A stretch of DNA of 64,000 nucleotides from Labedella endophytica (GCF_003990045.1 NZ_RZGZ01000003.1:434001-498000); one strand, 5' to 3'; counted from the first letter of the stretch, positions 27,328-36,072 are shown. Notes: generated from the sequence alone by a model not told the origin. Made by a program: numbers and translations.

Positions 27328-28428
27328 ATGGAGCCCACAGCCCCCTCGTCGAACCCGGCTCGACTCGATCTGACGGCCTCGCCCGTGGATCTCACCCGCA
27401 CGATCTGCGACATCGAATCCGTCTCCGGGAACGAGGGACGCCTCGCCGACCTCATCCACGATGCGGTCGTCGCGCTGCCGCACCTCGAGGTCGTCCGAGA
27501 CGGCGACACGATCGTCGCCCGGACCCTGCTCGGGCGCTCGCGCCGTGTGGTCATCGCCGGGCACATCGACACCGTCCCCGTGAAGGACAACGTCCCGACT
27601 TTCGACGAGACGATCGACGGCGTCGACTACATCACGGGCAGGGGAACGGTCGACATGAAGGCCGGGGTGGCCGTCCAGCTGCACCTCGCCGCGGCGCTCG
27701 CCGAGCCGACGGTCGACATCACCTGGATGTGGTATGACCACGAGGAGGTCTCCGCGGAGCTCAACGGCCTCGGCCGGCTCGCGGAGAACCGCCCCGACCT
27801 CTTCGAGGGTGACTTCGCGATCCTCGGCGAACCGTCGAACTCGCGCATCGAGGGCGGCTGCAACGGCAACCTCCGTATCGAGGTCCGGGCCTTCGGTCTC
27901 CGTTCCCATTCCGCCCGCAGCTGGGTGGGGGACAACGCCATCCACAAGATCACACCCATTCTCCAGACACTGTCGGCCTACGAGCCGCGGCAGGTCGAGG
28001 TGGACGGGCTCGTCTATCGCGAGGGCCTCAACGCCGTCGGCATCTCCGGGGGTATCGCGGGCAACGTGATCCCCGACGAGGCGATGGTGCACATCAACTA
28101 CCGATTCGCCCCGAGCCGCAGCGTGGACGAGGCGATCGCGCACATGCGCGAACTCTTCGGCGACTTCGACGTCCGCGTCGTCGATCAGGCCGAGGGCGCG
28201 CGACCGGGACTCGACGCCGAGGTCGCGCAGCAGTTCGTCGCCGCGGTCGGCTCCGAGCCCGCTCCGAAGTACGGCTGGACGGACGTCGCCCGATTCTCGG
28301 CGATGGGCGTTCCCGCGGTGAACTACGGCCCGGGCGATCCGCTCAAGGCCCACGCCGATGACGAGCGATGCGCGATCGATCAGATCGTCGAGTGCGAACG
28401 GGGACTGCGTTCGTGGCTGATGGCCTGA
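27328..28428 (+). CDS. dapE: Succinyl-diaminopimelate desuccinylase
   Basis: A 366-residue M20 metallopeptidase that releases succinate from N-succinyl-LL-DAP. The metal-site motifs are in order: GHIDTVPV, GRGTVDMKAG, the catalytic pair in YDHEEVSAE, EPSNSRIEGGCNGN and the dimerisation-domain RSHSAR. The actinobacterial DapE N-terminus (DLTRTICDIESVSGNEG) is intact. The start at ATG 27328 is set by a TAGAAT -10 seven nt upstream; a second in-frame ATG three codons earlier overlaps that hexamer. The last 16 bp overlap the start of the next membrane glycosyltransferase gene. Confidence 0.95.
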   Translation: MEPTAPSSNPARLDLTASPVDLTRTICDIESVSGNEGRLADLIHDAVVALPHLEVVRDGDTIVARTLLGRSRRVVIAGHIDTVPVKDNVPTFDETIDGVDYITGRGTVDMKAGVAVQLHLAAALAEPTVDITWMWYDHEEVSAELNGLGRLAENRPDLFEGDFAILGEPSNSRIEGGCNGNLRIEVRAFGLRSHSARSWVGDNAIHKITPILQTLSAYEPRQVEVDGLVYREGLNAVGISGGIAGNVIPDEAMVHINYRFAPSRSVDEAIAHMRELFGDFDVRVVDQAEGARPGLDAEVAQQFVAAVGSEPAPKYGWTDVARFSAMGVPAVNYGPGDPLKAHADDERCAIDQIVECERGLRSWLMA

Positions 28429-29639
28429 CGGCCACAGCCAGCGGGCCGCAGATCGCCGACGGCCCCGACCGATTCGGCCGGTTGCCGTGGTGGGTGGCCG
28501 TCCTCGGGATCTTCGCCATCGCCCGCGTGATGACGACGGGCATGCTCCTCTTTCTCGCATCGATCCAGACGCAGATCCGCTGGGCGCCGGCGTCTCCCGA
28601 TCTCCTGCGCTTCTCCGCCCGGTGGTGGGACGGCGGCTGGTACCGCCAGATCGCCGAGGGCGGCTACCCGACCGTCATCGAGCCCGAGGCGAACGGGCAC
28701 ATCGGGCAGAACGAGTGGGCGTTCATGCCGGTGTACCCCGGAGTCGTGCGGGAGCTCATGACGGTGACCGGCCTCGACTGGTCGGCGGCCTCGGTGCTCG
28801 TCTCCGTCGTCGCGGGATCCGGTGCGGCTCTCGTCGTCTACCTCCTCTTCCGGGAGATGCTCGACAAGGGCACCACGCTCTTCGCAGTCGTCCTGTTCTC
28901 GATCTCACCGCTCGCGGCGATGTTCCAGGTGGCGTACGCCGAGTCGCTCCATCTCCTCCTGCTCGCGACGGCGCTCCTGCTCGTCCTGCGCCGTCGCTAT
29001 CTCGTCCTGATCCCGATCATCGTCGTGATGGGCTTCACCCGCCCGAGCGGGCTCGCGTTCGCGCTCTTCCTCGGCCTGCACATCCTGCTGCGGCTGTACA
29101 CGCGCCGATCCGACCCGTTCCCCCTGAAAGAGTCCCTATCGGCCGGCGTGACGACCTTCGTCAGCCTGTGCGTCGGTGTCGCCTGGCTCGTGATCGCGGG
29201 CCTCGCCACCGGGGACATGGCGACCTACACCGACACTGAGCTCAGCTGGCGCGCCCCGTACATCGGTTACCAGCACCTCATCCCGTTCACGCCGTGGTTC
29301 CAGTCCCTCAATTACCGCGTCGGAGAGCCATGGGGATGGATGTTCGTGACGGTCGTCATCATCGGCTTCATCGCCACGATGTTCCTCCCGCAGGTGCGGC
29401 GACTCGGGACGGACATCCGGCTCTGGTCGCTGAGCTACGCGCTCTACCTCTTCGCGGTCTTCTTCCCGCAGTCGAGCACGTTCCGTCTCCTGCTGCCGGT
29501 GTTCCCCCTCGCCGGAGCCCTCGCGATCCCACGGTCGCGCGTCTACCGCGTCCTCGTCGTACTCGGCTCGCTCATCGGTCAGTTCGTCTGGTTGTACCTC
29601 TTCTGGCGTCTCGGCGACCCCTCGCCGCTGCCCCCGTGA
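28413..29639 (+). CDS. GT-C-like membrane glycosyltransferase (PIG-V/mannosyltransferase-like), copy 1
   Basis: A 408-residue polytopic membrane protein with roughly nine to ten hydrophobic segments. A WDGGWY motif at residues 72-77 sits in the first extracytoplasmic loop, followed by AFMPVYP; this resembles the catalytic-loop acidic residue of GT-C transferases using polyprenyl-phosphate sugars (PIG-V-like mannosyltransferases). Donor and acceptor are unknown; cell-wall or glycolipid decoration is plausible. GTG 28413 is the only sensible in-frame start and overlaps the dapE end by 16 bp. It is followed 73 bp later by a close paralogue, indicating tandem duplication. The assignment rests on motif recognition. 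Confidence 0.75.
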   Translation: MADGLTATASGPQIADGPDRFGRLPWWVAVLGIFAIARVMTTGMLLFLASIQTQIRWAPASPDLLRFSARWWDGGWYRQIAEGGYPTVIEPEANGHIGQNEWAFMPVYPGVVRELMTVTGLDWSAASVLVSVVAGSGAALVVYLLFREMLDKGTTLFAVVLFSISPLAAMFQVAYAESLHLLLLATALLLVLRRRYLVLIPIIVVMGFTRPSGLAFALFLGLHILLRLYTRRSDPFPLKESLSAGVTTFVSLCVGVAWLVIAGLATGDMATYTDTELSWRAPYIGYQHLIPFTPWFQSLNYRVGEPWGWMFVTVVIIGFIATMFLPQVRRLGTDIRLWSLSYALYLFAVFFPQSSTFRLLLPVFPLAGALAIPRSRVYRVLVVLGSLIGQFVWLYLFWRLGDPSPLPP

Positions 29640-29712
29640 TCGGAGGGGACGTCGCGCTCGTTCGATCGGGTGAGCGTGACATGCCGACGGACACCGTCGT
29701 GAGGGAGGTCCG

Positions 29713-30936
29713 ATGATCGAGACGGGTCCGGCGCCCCGTCGGTCGGGCGAGCGCGACAGACGGACGGACACCTTCCTGAAGATGCCGTGGTGGCTGGTCG
29801 TCATCGTGGTGTTCGCCGCGGCGCGCGCCGTGACGACCGCCTTCATGCTCGTCCTCGCAGCCGCTCAGCCGGAGAACGCCTGGACCGCCGCATCTCCGCG
29901 CTACATCGACTTCGCGTCCATGTGGGACGGGCGGTGGTACAACATCATCGCGGTCTCCGGCTATCCCACCGTGCTGCCGCTTACGGACGACGGGCACGTG
30001 GGAGAGAACGCATGGGCGTTCATGCCGGTGTACCCGTTCGTGGCGCGGATCGTGATGTCGCTGACCGGGGCGGAGTGGGCCCTCGCCGCCGTCGGGGTGT
30101 CGCTCGCCGCCGGTTTCGGTGCAGCTCTCGTCACCTACCGGCTGTTCCGCGAGCGGCTCGACGCCGGCGCGTCCCTCTTCGGCGTCGTCGTCTTCTCCGT
30201 GGCTCCCGTGTCGCCCCTGTTCCAGGTCGCCTACGCGGAGTCCCTTCATCTGCTGCTCCTGGCGGTCGCCCTCCTCCTGCTCCTCCGGAGGCACTACCTG
30301 CTCCTCATCCCCGTCGTCGTCGTGATGGGCTTCACCCGTCCGAGTGGCCTCGCCTTCGCTCTGCTCCTCGTCCTGCACGTCGGCATCCGGGTGATCCGGA
30401 GGCGACAGGATCCGTTCGCACGCGGCGATCTGGCCGCTGCCACGATCCTGGCGGTCGTCAGCGGTGTCGTCGGTCTCGGGTGGCCCGCGTCGGCCTGGGC
30501 CGTCACCGGCTCGATCACGGCGTACACCGACACGGAGCTCGCCTGGCGGTCCGCGTACATCGGCTATCAGCACCTCGTGCCGTTCACGCCGTGGTTCCAG
30601 AGCCTCGAATGGTGGACGGGCAGCCGGTGGGGGTGGGTGGTCGTCGTCGCGATCGTGATCGCCTTCGTCGCGATGATGCTCTCCCGCCCGGTTCGGGCGC
30701 TCGGGCTCGACCTCCGCCTGTGGCTCGCGAGCTACGCGCTCTACCTCTTCGCGGTCTTCTTCCCGCAGTCGAGCACGTTCCGACTCCTGCTGCCCCTGTT
30801 TCCCCTCGCGGCGGCGATCGCCGTTCCTCGTTCCCGCATCTACCGTGTGCTCGTCGTGGCCGTCTCCCTCGTGCTCCAGTGGGGGTGGCTCCTCATCGCC
30901 TGGAGGGTCGACGGATACGACTGGACACCGCCGTGA
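29713..30936 (+). CDS. GT-C-like membrane glycosyltransferase (PIG-V/mannosyltransferase-like), copy 2
   Basis: A 407-residue paralogue of the preceding gene. Shared blocks include WDGRWY (71-76), ENAWAFMPVYP, VAYAESLHLLLL, VMGFTRPSGLAFALLL, YTDTELAWR, YIGYQHLVPFTPWFQSL and FAVFFPQSSTFRLLLPLFPLA. Loops differ more than helices, which suggests old duplication with possible change of acceptor. The ATG at 29713 has GGGAGG 6 nt upstream. No glycan-biosynthesis cluster is adjacent, so the pathway cannot be named. Confidence 0.75.
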   Translation: MIETGPAPRRSGERDRRTDTFLKMPWWLVVIVVFAAARAVTTAFMLVLAAAQPENAWTAASPRYIDFASMWDGRWYNIIAVSGYPTVLPLTDDGHVGENAWAFMPVYPFVARIVMSLTGAEWALAAVGVSLAAGFGAALVTYRLFRERLDAGASLFGVVVFSVAPVSPLFQVAYAESLHLLLLAVALLLLLRRHYLLLIPVVVVMGFTRPSGLAFALLLVLHVGIRVIRRRQDPFARGDLAAATILAVVSGVVGLGWPASAWAVTGSITAYTDTELAWRSAYIGYQHLVPFTPWFQSLEWWTGSRWGWVVVVAIVIAFVAMMLSRPVRALGLDLRLWLASYALYLFAVFFPQSSTFRLLLPLFPLAAAIAVPRSRIYRVLVVAVSLVLQWGWLLIAWRVDGYDWTPP

Positions 30937-31017
30937 TGCGCCGCCGAGAGGGGTGGGATTAGCGCGAACCGCTGATGATCACGGATAATAGAGAGCAGAA
31001 CACGAAAGGGGAGCCGA

Positions 31018-31188
31018 ATGGCCGCAATGAAGCCGAGGACCGGAGATGGGCCGATGGAGGCCGTGAAGGAGGGTCGGCTCATCATTGTGCGAGTGCCGCT
31101 CGAAGGTGGGGGACGTCTCGTCGTGTCGGTGAACGACGCCGAGGCGAAGGAACTCCACGACGCACTCGCTGCAGTCGTCTCCGCCTGA
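31018..31188 (+). CDS. DUF3117 domain protein
   Basis: A 56-residue protein beginning MAAMKPRTGDGPMEAVKEG and ending ALAAVVSA, matching the small, highly conserved actinobacterial DUF3117 family. The usual family length is 55-60 residues. An AAGGGGAG ribosome site lies about 5-12 nt upstream, and a GATAAT -10 at 30984-30989. It precedes the O-methyltransferase gene in opposite orientation, a neighbourhood also seen near sigE in mycobacteria. Its function is unknown. Confidence 0.92.
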   Translation: MAAMKPRTGDGPMEAVKEGRLIIVRVPLEGGGRLVVSVNDAEAKELHDALAAVVSA

Positions 31189-31237
31189 TCGATGAGGGCC
31201 TGATCCAACGAGGCCTCCTCCGTCAGAAGAGTAACGA

Positions 31238-31268
31238 GAACGCCCGGGTCCTGAGGACCCGGGCGTTC
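31238..31268. terminator. Bidirectional terminator between DUF3117 and O-methyltransferase genes
   Basis: A perfect 14-bp stem GAACGCCCGGGTCC (31238-31251) pairs with 31255-31268 around TGA, followed by TT. It lies between two convergent genes. Confidence 0.85.
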
Positions 31269-31293
31269 TTCGCGTGGACGGGGCGTCGACGCG

Positions 31294-31962
31294 TCAGGCG
31301 TCGAGCTTCGTGATCTGCAGCAGCCCTCCGCCGACGACCGAGAGGGCGCTCACGACCGCCGTCGAGGTCGCGACGGCGTCGATGAGGTTGCGGTAGCCGA
31401 CGGTGACGTCGTCCCGTGCGGCCGGGTCGGCCACGCGACCGCGGGAGAGCGCGTGCGTCACGACGACCGTTCCTCCCGTGCGGGCGAGTCGCAAGGCGTG
31501 CTCCACGTACTCGATGACGGAGGCGGAGTCCGCATCGACGAGGACGAGGTCGTAGGAGTTCTCGTTCATGCGCGGGAGTACGTCGAGCGCGCGGCCGGCG
31601 ATGAGGCGGAAGCGGTTGGAGGGGATTCCGGCATCGTGGAAATGCTCGCGGGCCGCCGCCTGGTGCTCCACCTCGCTGTCGATCGACGTGAGGACGCTGC
31701 GTGATCCTCCCGCGAGCATCCACAGACCGGAGACACCGGAACCGGTTCCGATCTCCATGATGTTGCGCGCCCCGGTCGCCGCGACGAGCAGGGCGAGCTG
31801 GGCTCCCACGGCGGGGGACACGGGCTCGATGCCGACCTCGATCGAGTGGGCACGGGCGCGGGTGACGGGGTCGGACTCGACGACGACGTCGTCGGCGTAC
31901 TTCCAGTTCGCCGCGTGCTCCGACTTGCCGTCGTGGGGGGACTTGGCGTCGTGAGGGGTCAC
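31294..31962 (-). CDS. SAM-dependent O-methyltransferase (family 3)
   Basis: A 222-residue class I methyltransferase. SAM-binding motif I reads NIMEIGTGSGVSGLWML near residues 67-83, and the acidic post-motif is TSIDSEVEH. The catalytic-metal region YDLVLVDADSASVIEYVEHAL is typical of the COMT-like O-methyltransferases, with acidic metal ligands. It corresponds in position to Rv1220c, the methyltransferase that lies beside sigE-rseA-htrA-tatB in mycobacteria. Here it is directly divergent from tatB, without those genes between. Its substrate is unknown. Confidence 0.88.
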   Translation of the reverse strand: MTPHDAKSPHDGKSEHAANWKYADDVVVESDPVTRARAHSIEVGIEPVSPAVGAQLALLVAATGARNIMEIGTGSGVSGLWMLAGGSRSVLTSIDSEVEHQAAAREHFHDAGIPSNRFRLIAGRALDVLPRMNENSYDLVLVDADSASVIEYVEHALRLARTGGTVVVTHALSRGRVADPAARDDVTVGYRNLIDAVATSTAVVSALSVVGGGLLQITKLDA

Positions 31963-32061
31963 TGGTTCGCTCCGGGCTCGAGGTGTCGCGGCGAGGGGTC
32001 GCCGCCGATCTTTCGTCAGGATACGGCGCGCGCGCGGACCGGACGTGCAGCCACGGCGGGG

Positions 32062-32067
32062 TACTCT
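32062..32067 (+). promoter_or_regulatory. Leaderless -10 element of tatB
   Basis: TACTCT lies 6 nt before the tatB GTG at 32074. No ribosome site is present between them. Confidence 0.6.
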
Positions 32068-32073
32068 TGATCC

Positions 32074-32460
32074 GTGTTCGGACTGACCCCTGAGAAGGTG
32101 CTGCTCATCGCGGTCATCGCGGTGCTCATCGTCGGGCCCGAACGCCTTCCGCTCTACGCCTCCAAGTTCGCGCAGTTCATCCGCTGGTTGCGGGACCTCG
32201 CGCGCGGAGCCCAGGACCGGATGCGGGAGGAGATGGGCCCCGAGTTCGACGAGGTCGACTGGAAGAAGCTCGACCCTCGGCAGTACGACCCGCGGCGCAT
32301 CATCAAGGAGGCGCTGCTCGACGACGAGCCCTCGCCCGTTTTATCCGCGCCGAGCCGCCGGGAGCCCCCGATCAAACCCGCGGTTCAACCGACGCATCGC
32401 TCGAAACTCGAGTCCGGCGAGTACACCGGCCCGCCTCCCTACGACTCGGAGTCCACGTGA
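32074..32460 (+). CDS. tatB: Sec-independent protein translocase subunit TatB
   Basis: A 128-residue TatA/B-type protein with one N-terminal membrane helix (KVLLIAVIAVLIVGPERLP), the GPERLP hinge, an amphipathic helix and a Pro/Arg-rich tail. The length and the conserved Glu near residue 8 favour TatB over TatA. Its location between the methyltransferase and mrp matches mycobacterial tatB. tatA and tatC are not in the window. EfeB is one probable Tat client here. The GTG start lies 6 nt after TACTCT (leaderless). It overlaps apt by 4 bp. Confidence 0.9.
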   Translation: MFGLTPEKVLLIAVIAVLIVGPERLPLYASKFAQFIRWLRDLARGAQDRMREEMGPEFDEVDWKKLDPRQYDPRRIIKEALLDDEPSPVLSAPSRREPPIKPAVQPTHRSKLESGEYTGPPPYDSEST

Positions 32461-33002
32461 CGGTGGCCCTCGATCGACTCGATCGTGCGCTCGGGCTCAT
32501 CGCGTCGATCCCCGACTACCCGGAACCCGGCGTCGTCTTCCGCGACCTCACGCCGCTCTTCGCCGATGCCGACGCCTTCGTGGCGACGGTCGATGCGCTC
32601 ATCGAACCGTTCCAGGGCCGATTCGACGCCGTTGCGGGACTGGAGGCCCGCGGGTTCCTGCTCGCGGGCGCCATCGCCGTGCGCGCCGGTTCGGGACTCG
32701 TCCCCATCCGCAAGCAGGGCAAGCTGCCGCGGGCGACCGAATCGCAGAGCTACGAGCTCGAGTACGGCAGCGCGACGATCGAGGCCCACCGTGGCGATCT
32801 CGATCCGGGGTGCCGCGTGCTCCTCGTCGATGACGTGCTCGCGACGGGGGGAACCCTCGGCGCCGCGGTCCGCGTAGCCGATCGTCTCGAATGGGACGTG
32901 GTCGGAGCGGCGGTGGTGCTCGAGCTCGACGCGCTCGGCGGCCGTGACGTCGTCGGGGGGATCGCGCCGGCTCTCGACATCAGGAGCCTCCGGCACGTCT
33001 GA
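32457..33002 (+). CDS. apt: Adenine phosphoribosyltransferase
   Basis: This 181-residue purine-salvage enzyme converts adenine and PRPP to AMP. The family start LIASIPDYPEPGVVFRDLTPLF and AGLEARGFLLAGAIA are clear; the PRPP-binding motif is VLLVDDVLATGGT near residues 120-132. The GTG start overlaps the tatB stop (GTGA), so the two are translationally coupled. apt next to relA is the more common arrangement; its coupling to tatB here is unusual. Confidence 0.95.
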   Translation: MTVALDRLDRALGLIASIPDYPEPGVVFRDLTPLFADADAFVATVDALIEPFQGRFDAVAGLEARGFLLAGAIAVRAGSGLVPIRKQGKLPRATESQSYELEYGSATIEAHRGDLDPGCRVLLVDDVLATGGTLGAAVRVADRLEWDVVGAAVVLELDALGGRDVVGGIAPALDIRSLRHV

Positions 33003-33021
33003 ACCGCTTGTTCAGCCGGTG

Positions 33022-34182
33022 TCAGAGCACGTCGACGCCGAGCGACCGCCCGGACAATCGACGCCCCCGCGCCGTGACCGCATCGGCGAGCTCGCCGATC
33101 GCCCGTGAGGCGGGGTCGTCCGGCAGCGAGAGCACGACGGGCACTCCGGAGTCGCCGCCGCGGCGGAGGTCGACGCTCAGCGGGATCGAAGCGAGGACCG
33201 GGACGGGTGCGTCCTGGCCCCGCGAGAGCCGTTCGGCGACCTCGGCACCGCCGCCGGAGCCGAAGAGGTCGACGACGGAACCGTCCGCGCCGCGGAACGG
33301 GCCCATGTTCTCGACCACGCCGACGACGACCTGCCCGGTCTGGCGTGCGACGACGCCGCTGCGCTCGGCGACGTCGGCGGCGGCGGACTGCGGGGTGGTG
33401 ACGACGATCACCTCGGCGTGGGGGAGGAGCTGGCCGACCGAGATCGCGATGTCGCCCGTTCCCGGCGGCAGGTCGAGCAGTAGCACGTCGAGGTCGCCGA
33501 AGTAGACGTCGGTGAGGAACTGGTCGATCGTGCGGTGGAGCATCGGCCCGCGCCAGGCCACCGCCGTCGACGGGTCCTCGACGAACATCCCGATGGAGAT
33601 GACCTTCACTCCGTGGGCGACGGGAGGAAGGATCATATCGTCGACGCGCGTGGGTCGCACGGCCCGGCCCGGATGTGCCGGGTCCTCGAGACCGAGGAGC
33701 CCCGGGATCGAGAAACCGTGCACGTCGGCGTCGACGAGACCGACCGCGAGGCCCCGCGCCGCGAGGGACACCGCGAGGTTCGCCGTGACGGTGGATTTCC
33801 CGACGCCTCCCTTGCCGCTCGTCACGGCGATGACGCGTGTGAGGGAGTCGCGTGTGAAGGGCATCCGGCGCTTTCCCGGGCCGCGCAGGCGCTCGGTGAG
33901 GGCGGAGCGCTGCTCGCGCGTCATGACTCCGACGTCGATGCTCGTGGAGGTGACCCCCGCCACCCCCGCGACGGCGTCGCGCACGTCGCGCTCGATCGTC
34001 CGCGCGGCGGGACACCCGACGATCGTGAGGCGGATGTCGACCCGCGCTGCGCCGTTCTCATCGACGTGCACGTCGCCCACCATGTCGAGCTCCGTGATCG
34101 GGCGGCGGATCTCGGGATCGATGACCCCGGCGAGGGCGCGACGGACCCGGTCGCCGAGGTCGGGGTCGCCGAGGTCAGCCAC
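33022..34182 (-). CDS. mrp: Mrp/NBP35-family Fe-S cluster carrier ATPase
   Basis: A 386-residue protein with an N-terminal MIP18/DUF59 domain (ALAGVIDPEIRRPITELDMV, LTIVGCPAA) and a C-terminal P-loop ATPase (AVTSGKGGVGKST, LVDADVHGFSIPGLLG, LLLDLPPGTGDI). Family members move Fe-S clusters. The CxxC that bridges a cluster in many Mrp/ApbC proteins (normally after VVENM) is absent here, where the sequence continues GPFRGADGSVVDLFG. The start is uncertain: GTG 34182 gives an 8-bp overlap with the upstream gene; a GTG at 34218 has AAGGA close by but would overlap 44 bp. Order DUF1003-mrp is conserved in actinobacteria. Confidence 0.92.
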   Translation of the reverse strand: MADLGDPDLGDRVRRALAGVIDPEIRRPITELDMVGDVHVDENGAARVDIRLTIVGCPAARTIERDVRDAVAGVAGVTSTSIDVGVMTREQRSALTERLRGPGKRRMPFTRDSLTRVIAVTSGKGGVGKSTVTANLAVSLAARGLAVGLVDADVHGFSIPGLLGLEDPAHPGRAVRPTRVDDMILPPVAHGVKVISIGMFVEDPSTAVAWRGPMLHRTIDQFLTDVYFGDLDVLLLDLPPGTGDIAISVGQLLPHAEVIVVTTPQSAAADVAERSGVVARQTGQVVVGVVENMGPFRGADGSVVDLFGSGGGAEVAERLSRGQDAPVPVLASIPLSVDLRRGGDSGVPVVLSLPDDPASRAIGELADAVTARGRRLSGRSLGVDVL

Positions 34183-34723
34183 GGGGCCGATCCGCCCGAC
34201 CGCTCTCGGGTGCCGCACCGTCCTTCTGCTCCTCGAGCTCCTCGAGCAGCGAGCGCAGCTCCTGCCGGATGAAGTCGCGCGACGCTACGTCCTTGAGGGC
34301 GAGTCGCAGCGCGACGACCTCGCGCGCGAGGTACTCGGTGTCGGCGAGGTTGCGTTCCGAACGCTGGCGGTCCTGCTCGATCTGCACGCGGTCGCGGTCG
34401 TCCTGGCGGTTCTGAGCGAGGAGGATCAGCGGGGCTGCGTAGGAGGCCTGCAACGACAGGATCAGGGTGAGGGCGGTGAAGCCGAGAGCCGCCGAGTCGA
34501 ACCGCAGGTCTTCGGGGGAGAGGGTGTTGTAGAGCACCCAGGCGAAACAGAAGACGGTGAGCCCCATGAGGAACCAGGGTGTCCCCATGGCACGGGCGAT
34601 CCACTCGGTGAAGCGACCGAAACGATCGCTCGACTGCCGGCGGCGCGGCACGAGGACGGGCGCGCGCATCCCCTTCGGTGCGTCGAGTCGGACGTCCTTC
34701 GTGTTCCGGGCGTTCCTAGCCAT
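34175..34723 (-). CDS. DUF1003 membrane protein
   Basis: A 182-residue protein with a basic N-terminus, two membrane helices (about 48-68 and 80-103), the loop LILSLQASYAAPLILLAQNRQDDRDR typical of DUF1003, and a long charged helical C-terminus. Family function is unknown. It overlaps mrp downstream and lies 47 bp after the CBS/MgtE_N gene; all three are on the minus strand and probably form one operon, as in mycobacteria (Rv1229c-Rv1232c region). Confidence 0.9.
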   Translation of the reverse strand: MARNARNTKDVRLDAPKGMRAPVLVPRRRQSSDRFGRFTEWIARAMGTPWFLMGLTVFCFAWVLYNTLSPEDLRFDSAALGFTALTLILSLQASYAAPLILLAQNRQDDRDRVQIEQDRQRSERNLADTEYLAREVVALRLALKDVASRDFIRQELRSLLEELEEQKDGAAPESGRADRPRG

Positions 34724-34770
34724 CGGTCGTCCTCCTCCCTGTGCGCGTGGTGGCCGTCGTGAGTTCTGCG

Positions 34771-36072
34771 CTAGCCATCCGCGGCCCTCCTCCCCATCCG
34801 AGCGGTGTGCGCGCGTTCAGCGTCGCGCGGGCGTTCATCGTCCCCGTGACTGCGCCAGTCGTCGGGCAGCAGGTAGTCGAGGATGTCGTCGATCGTCACC
34901 ACCCCGACGAGTCGGTGGTTGTCGTCGACGACGGGGACGGACACGAGGTCGTAGCTCGCGAGGATGCGTGAGACCTCGGCGGCGGACGTCTCCGCGGTCA
35001 CCGGATCGAGGCTCTGGTCGAGGATCGTGCCGAGCCGCTCGTGGGGCGGGTAGCGGAGCATCCGCTGGAAGTGGACCATTCCGAGGAAGCGCCCCGTCGG
35101 AGGCTCGTACGGGGGCAGCGTGATGCACACGGCCGCGCCGAGGGCGGGGGGCAGCTCTGCTCGGCGTACGAGGGCGAGCGCCTCCGCGACCGTCGAATCC
35201 GCCGAGAGGATCACCGGCTCGGTCGTCATGAGACCTCCGGCCGTGTCCGGCGCGAAGGTCAGCAGCATGCGGACGTCCTCGGCCTCCTCCGGCTCCATGA
35301 GTTCGAGGAGGTGCTCGCCGCGCTCCTCAGGCAGCTGGGCGATAAGGTCGGCGGCGTCGTCCGGTTGCATCTGGTCGAGGACGTCGGCGGCACGGTCGTC
35401 GTCGAGTCGGCCGAGGATGTTCACCTGATCGCTCTCGGGCATCTCCTCGAGTGCGTCCGCAAGGCGGTCGTCCGGGAGCTCCCCGGCGACTTCGAGCATC
35501 CGCTCCTCCGGCAGATCGAGGAGGGTGCTCGCGAGGTCGGCCGGCTTGAGGTCCGCGTACGTCGCGATGAGCTGCTCGGCGGACTGGGCCTCCGTGTCGT
35601 TCGTCTTCTCGGCGACGTCGCGCCACGACACGAACGTCGTGTGCCCCTTGGCGAAGAGCGACGAGCTCGTCTTCGGTCGGCGTACGAAGTACTGGCTGAC
35701 CGACCAGGTGCCGCCTGACTTCTGCTCGATCGCGACGTCCTCGATCGTGGCCTCGCCGGAACCGTCGGCGAAGAGCACCTTGCGCCCGAGGATCTCGGCG
35801 ATGACACGCTCCTCGCCGGCCCGCTGCTCGAAGCGACGCACGTTGATGAGGCCCGTCGTGATGATCTGGCCGCTCGCAATGCTCGTCACGCGATTGATCG
35901 AGACGAAGACGCGGCGTTTGCCGGGGATCTCCACGAGCAGACCGACCACGCGCGGCGGATCAGCAGGTCTCGAGACGACGAGGACGTCGCGCACCTTGCC
36001 GACCCGGTCACCGGCCGGATCGAACACCATGCAGCCGGCCAGCCGGGCGACGAAGACTCTTGTGGCACTCAC
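34771..36072 (-). CDS. PRC-barrel, MgtE_N and CBS-domain protein lacking the MgtE channel
   Basis: This 433-residue soluble protein has a PRC-barrel-like N-terminus (residues 1-75: VFDPAGDRVGKVRDVLVV), a middle MgtE N-domain of helical repeats (about 170-270: LATLLDLPEERML-like units, DDRAADVLDQMQPDDAADLIAQLP), and a tandem CBS pair (about 285-415). The magnesium-channel transmembrane part of MgtE is missing, so it is probably a sensor or regulator rather than a transporter. The start is GTG 36072, six nt after TAAGTT, a likely leaderless promoter. It heads the minus-strand group with DUF1003 and mrp. Confidence 0.88.
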   Translation of the reverse strand: MSATRVFVARLAGCMVFDPAGDRVGKVRDVLVVSRPADPPRVVGLLVEIPGKRRVFVSINRVTSIASGQIITTGLINVRRFEQRAGEERVIAEILGRKVLFADGSGEATIEDVAIEQKSGGTWSVSQYFVRRPKTSSSLFAKGHTTFVSWRDVAEKTNDTEAQSAEQLIATYADLKPADLASTLLDLPEERMLEVAGELPDDRLADALEEMPESDQVNILGRLDDDRAADVLDQMQPDDAADLIAQLPEERGEHLLELMEPEEAEDVRMLLTFAPDTAGGLMTTEPVILSADSTVAEALALVRRAELPPALGAAVCITLPPYEPPTGRFLGMVHFQRMLRYPPHERLGTILDQSLDPVTAETSAAEVSRILASYDLVSVPVVDDNHRLVGVVTIDDILDYLLPDDWRSHGDDERPRDAERAHTARMGRRAADG

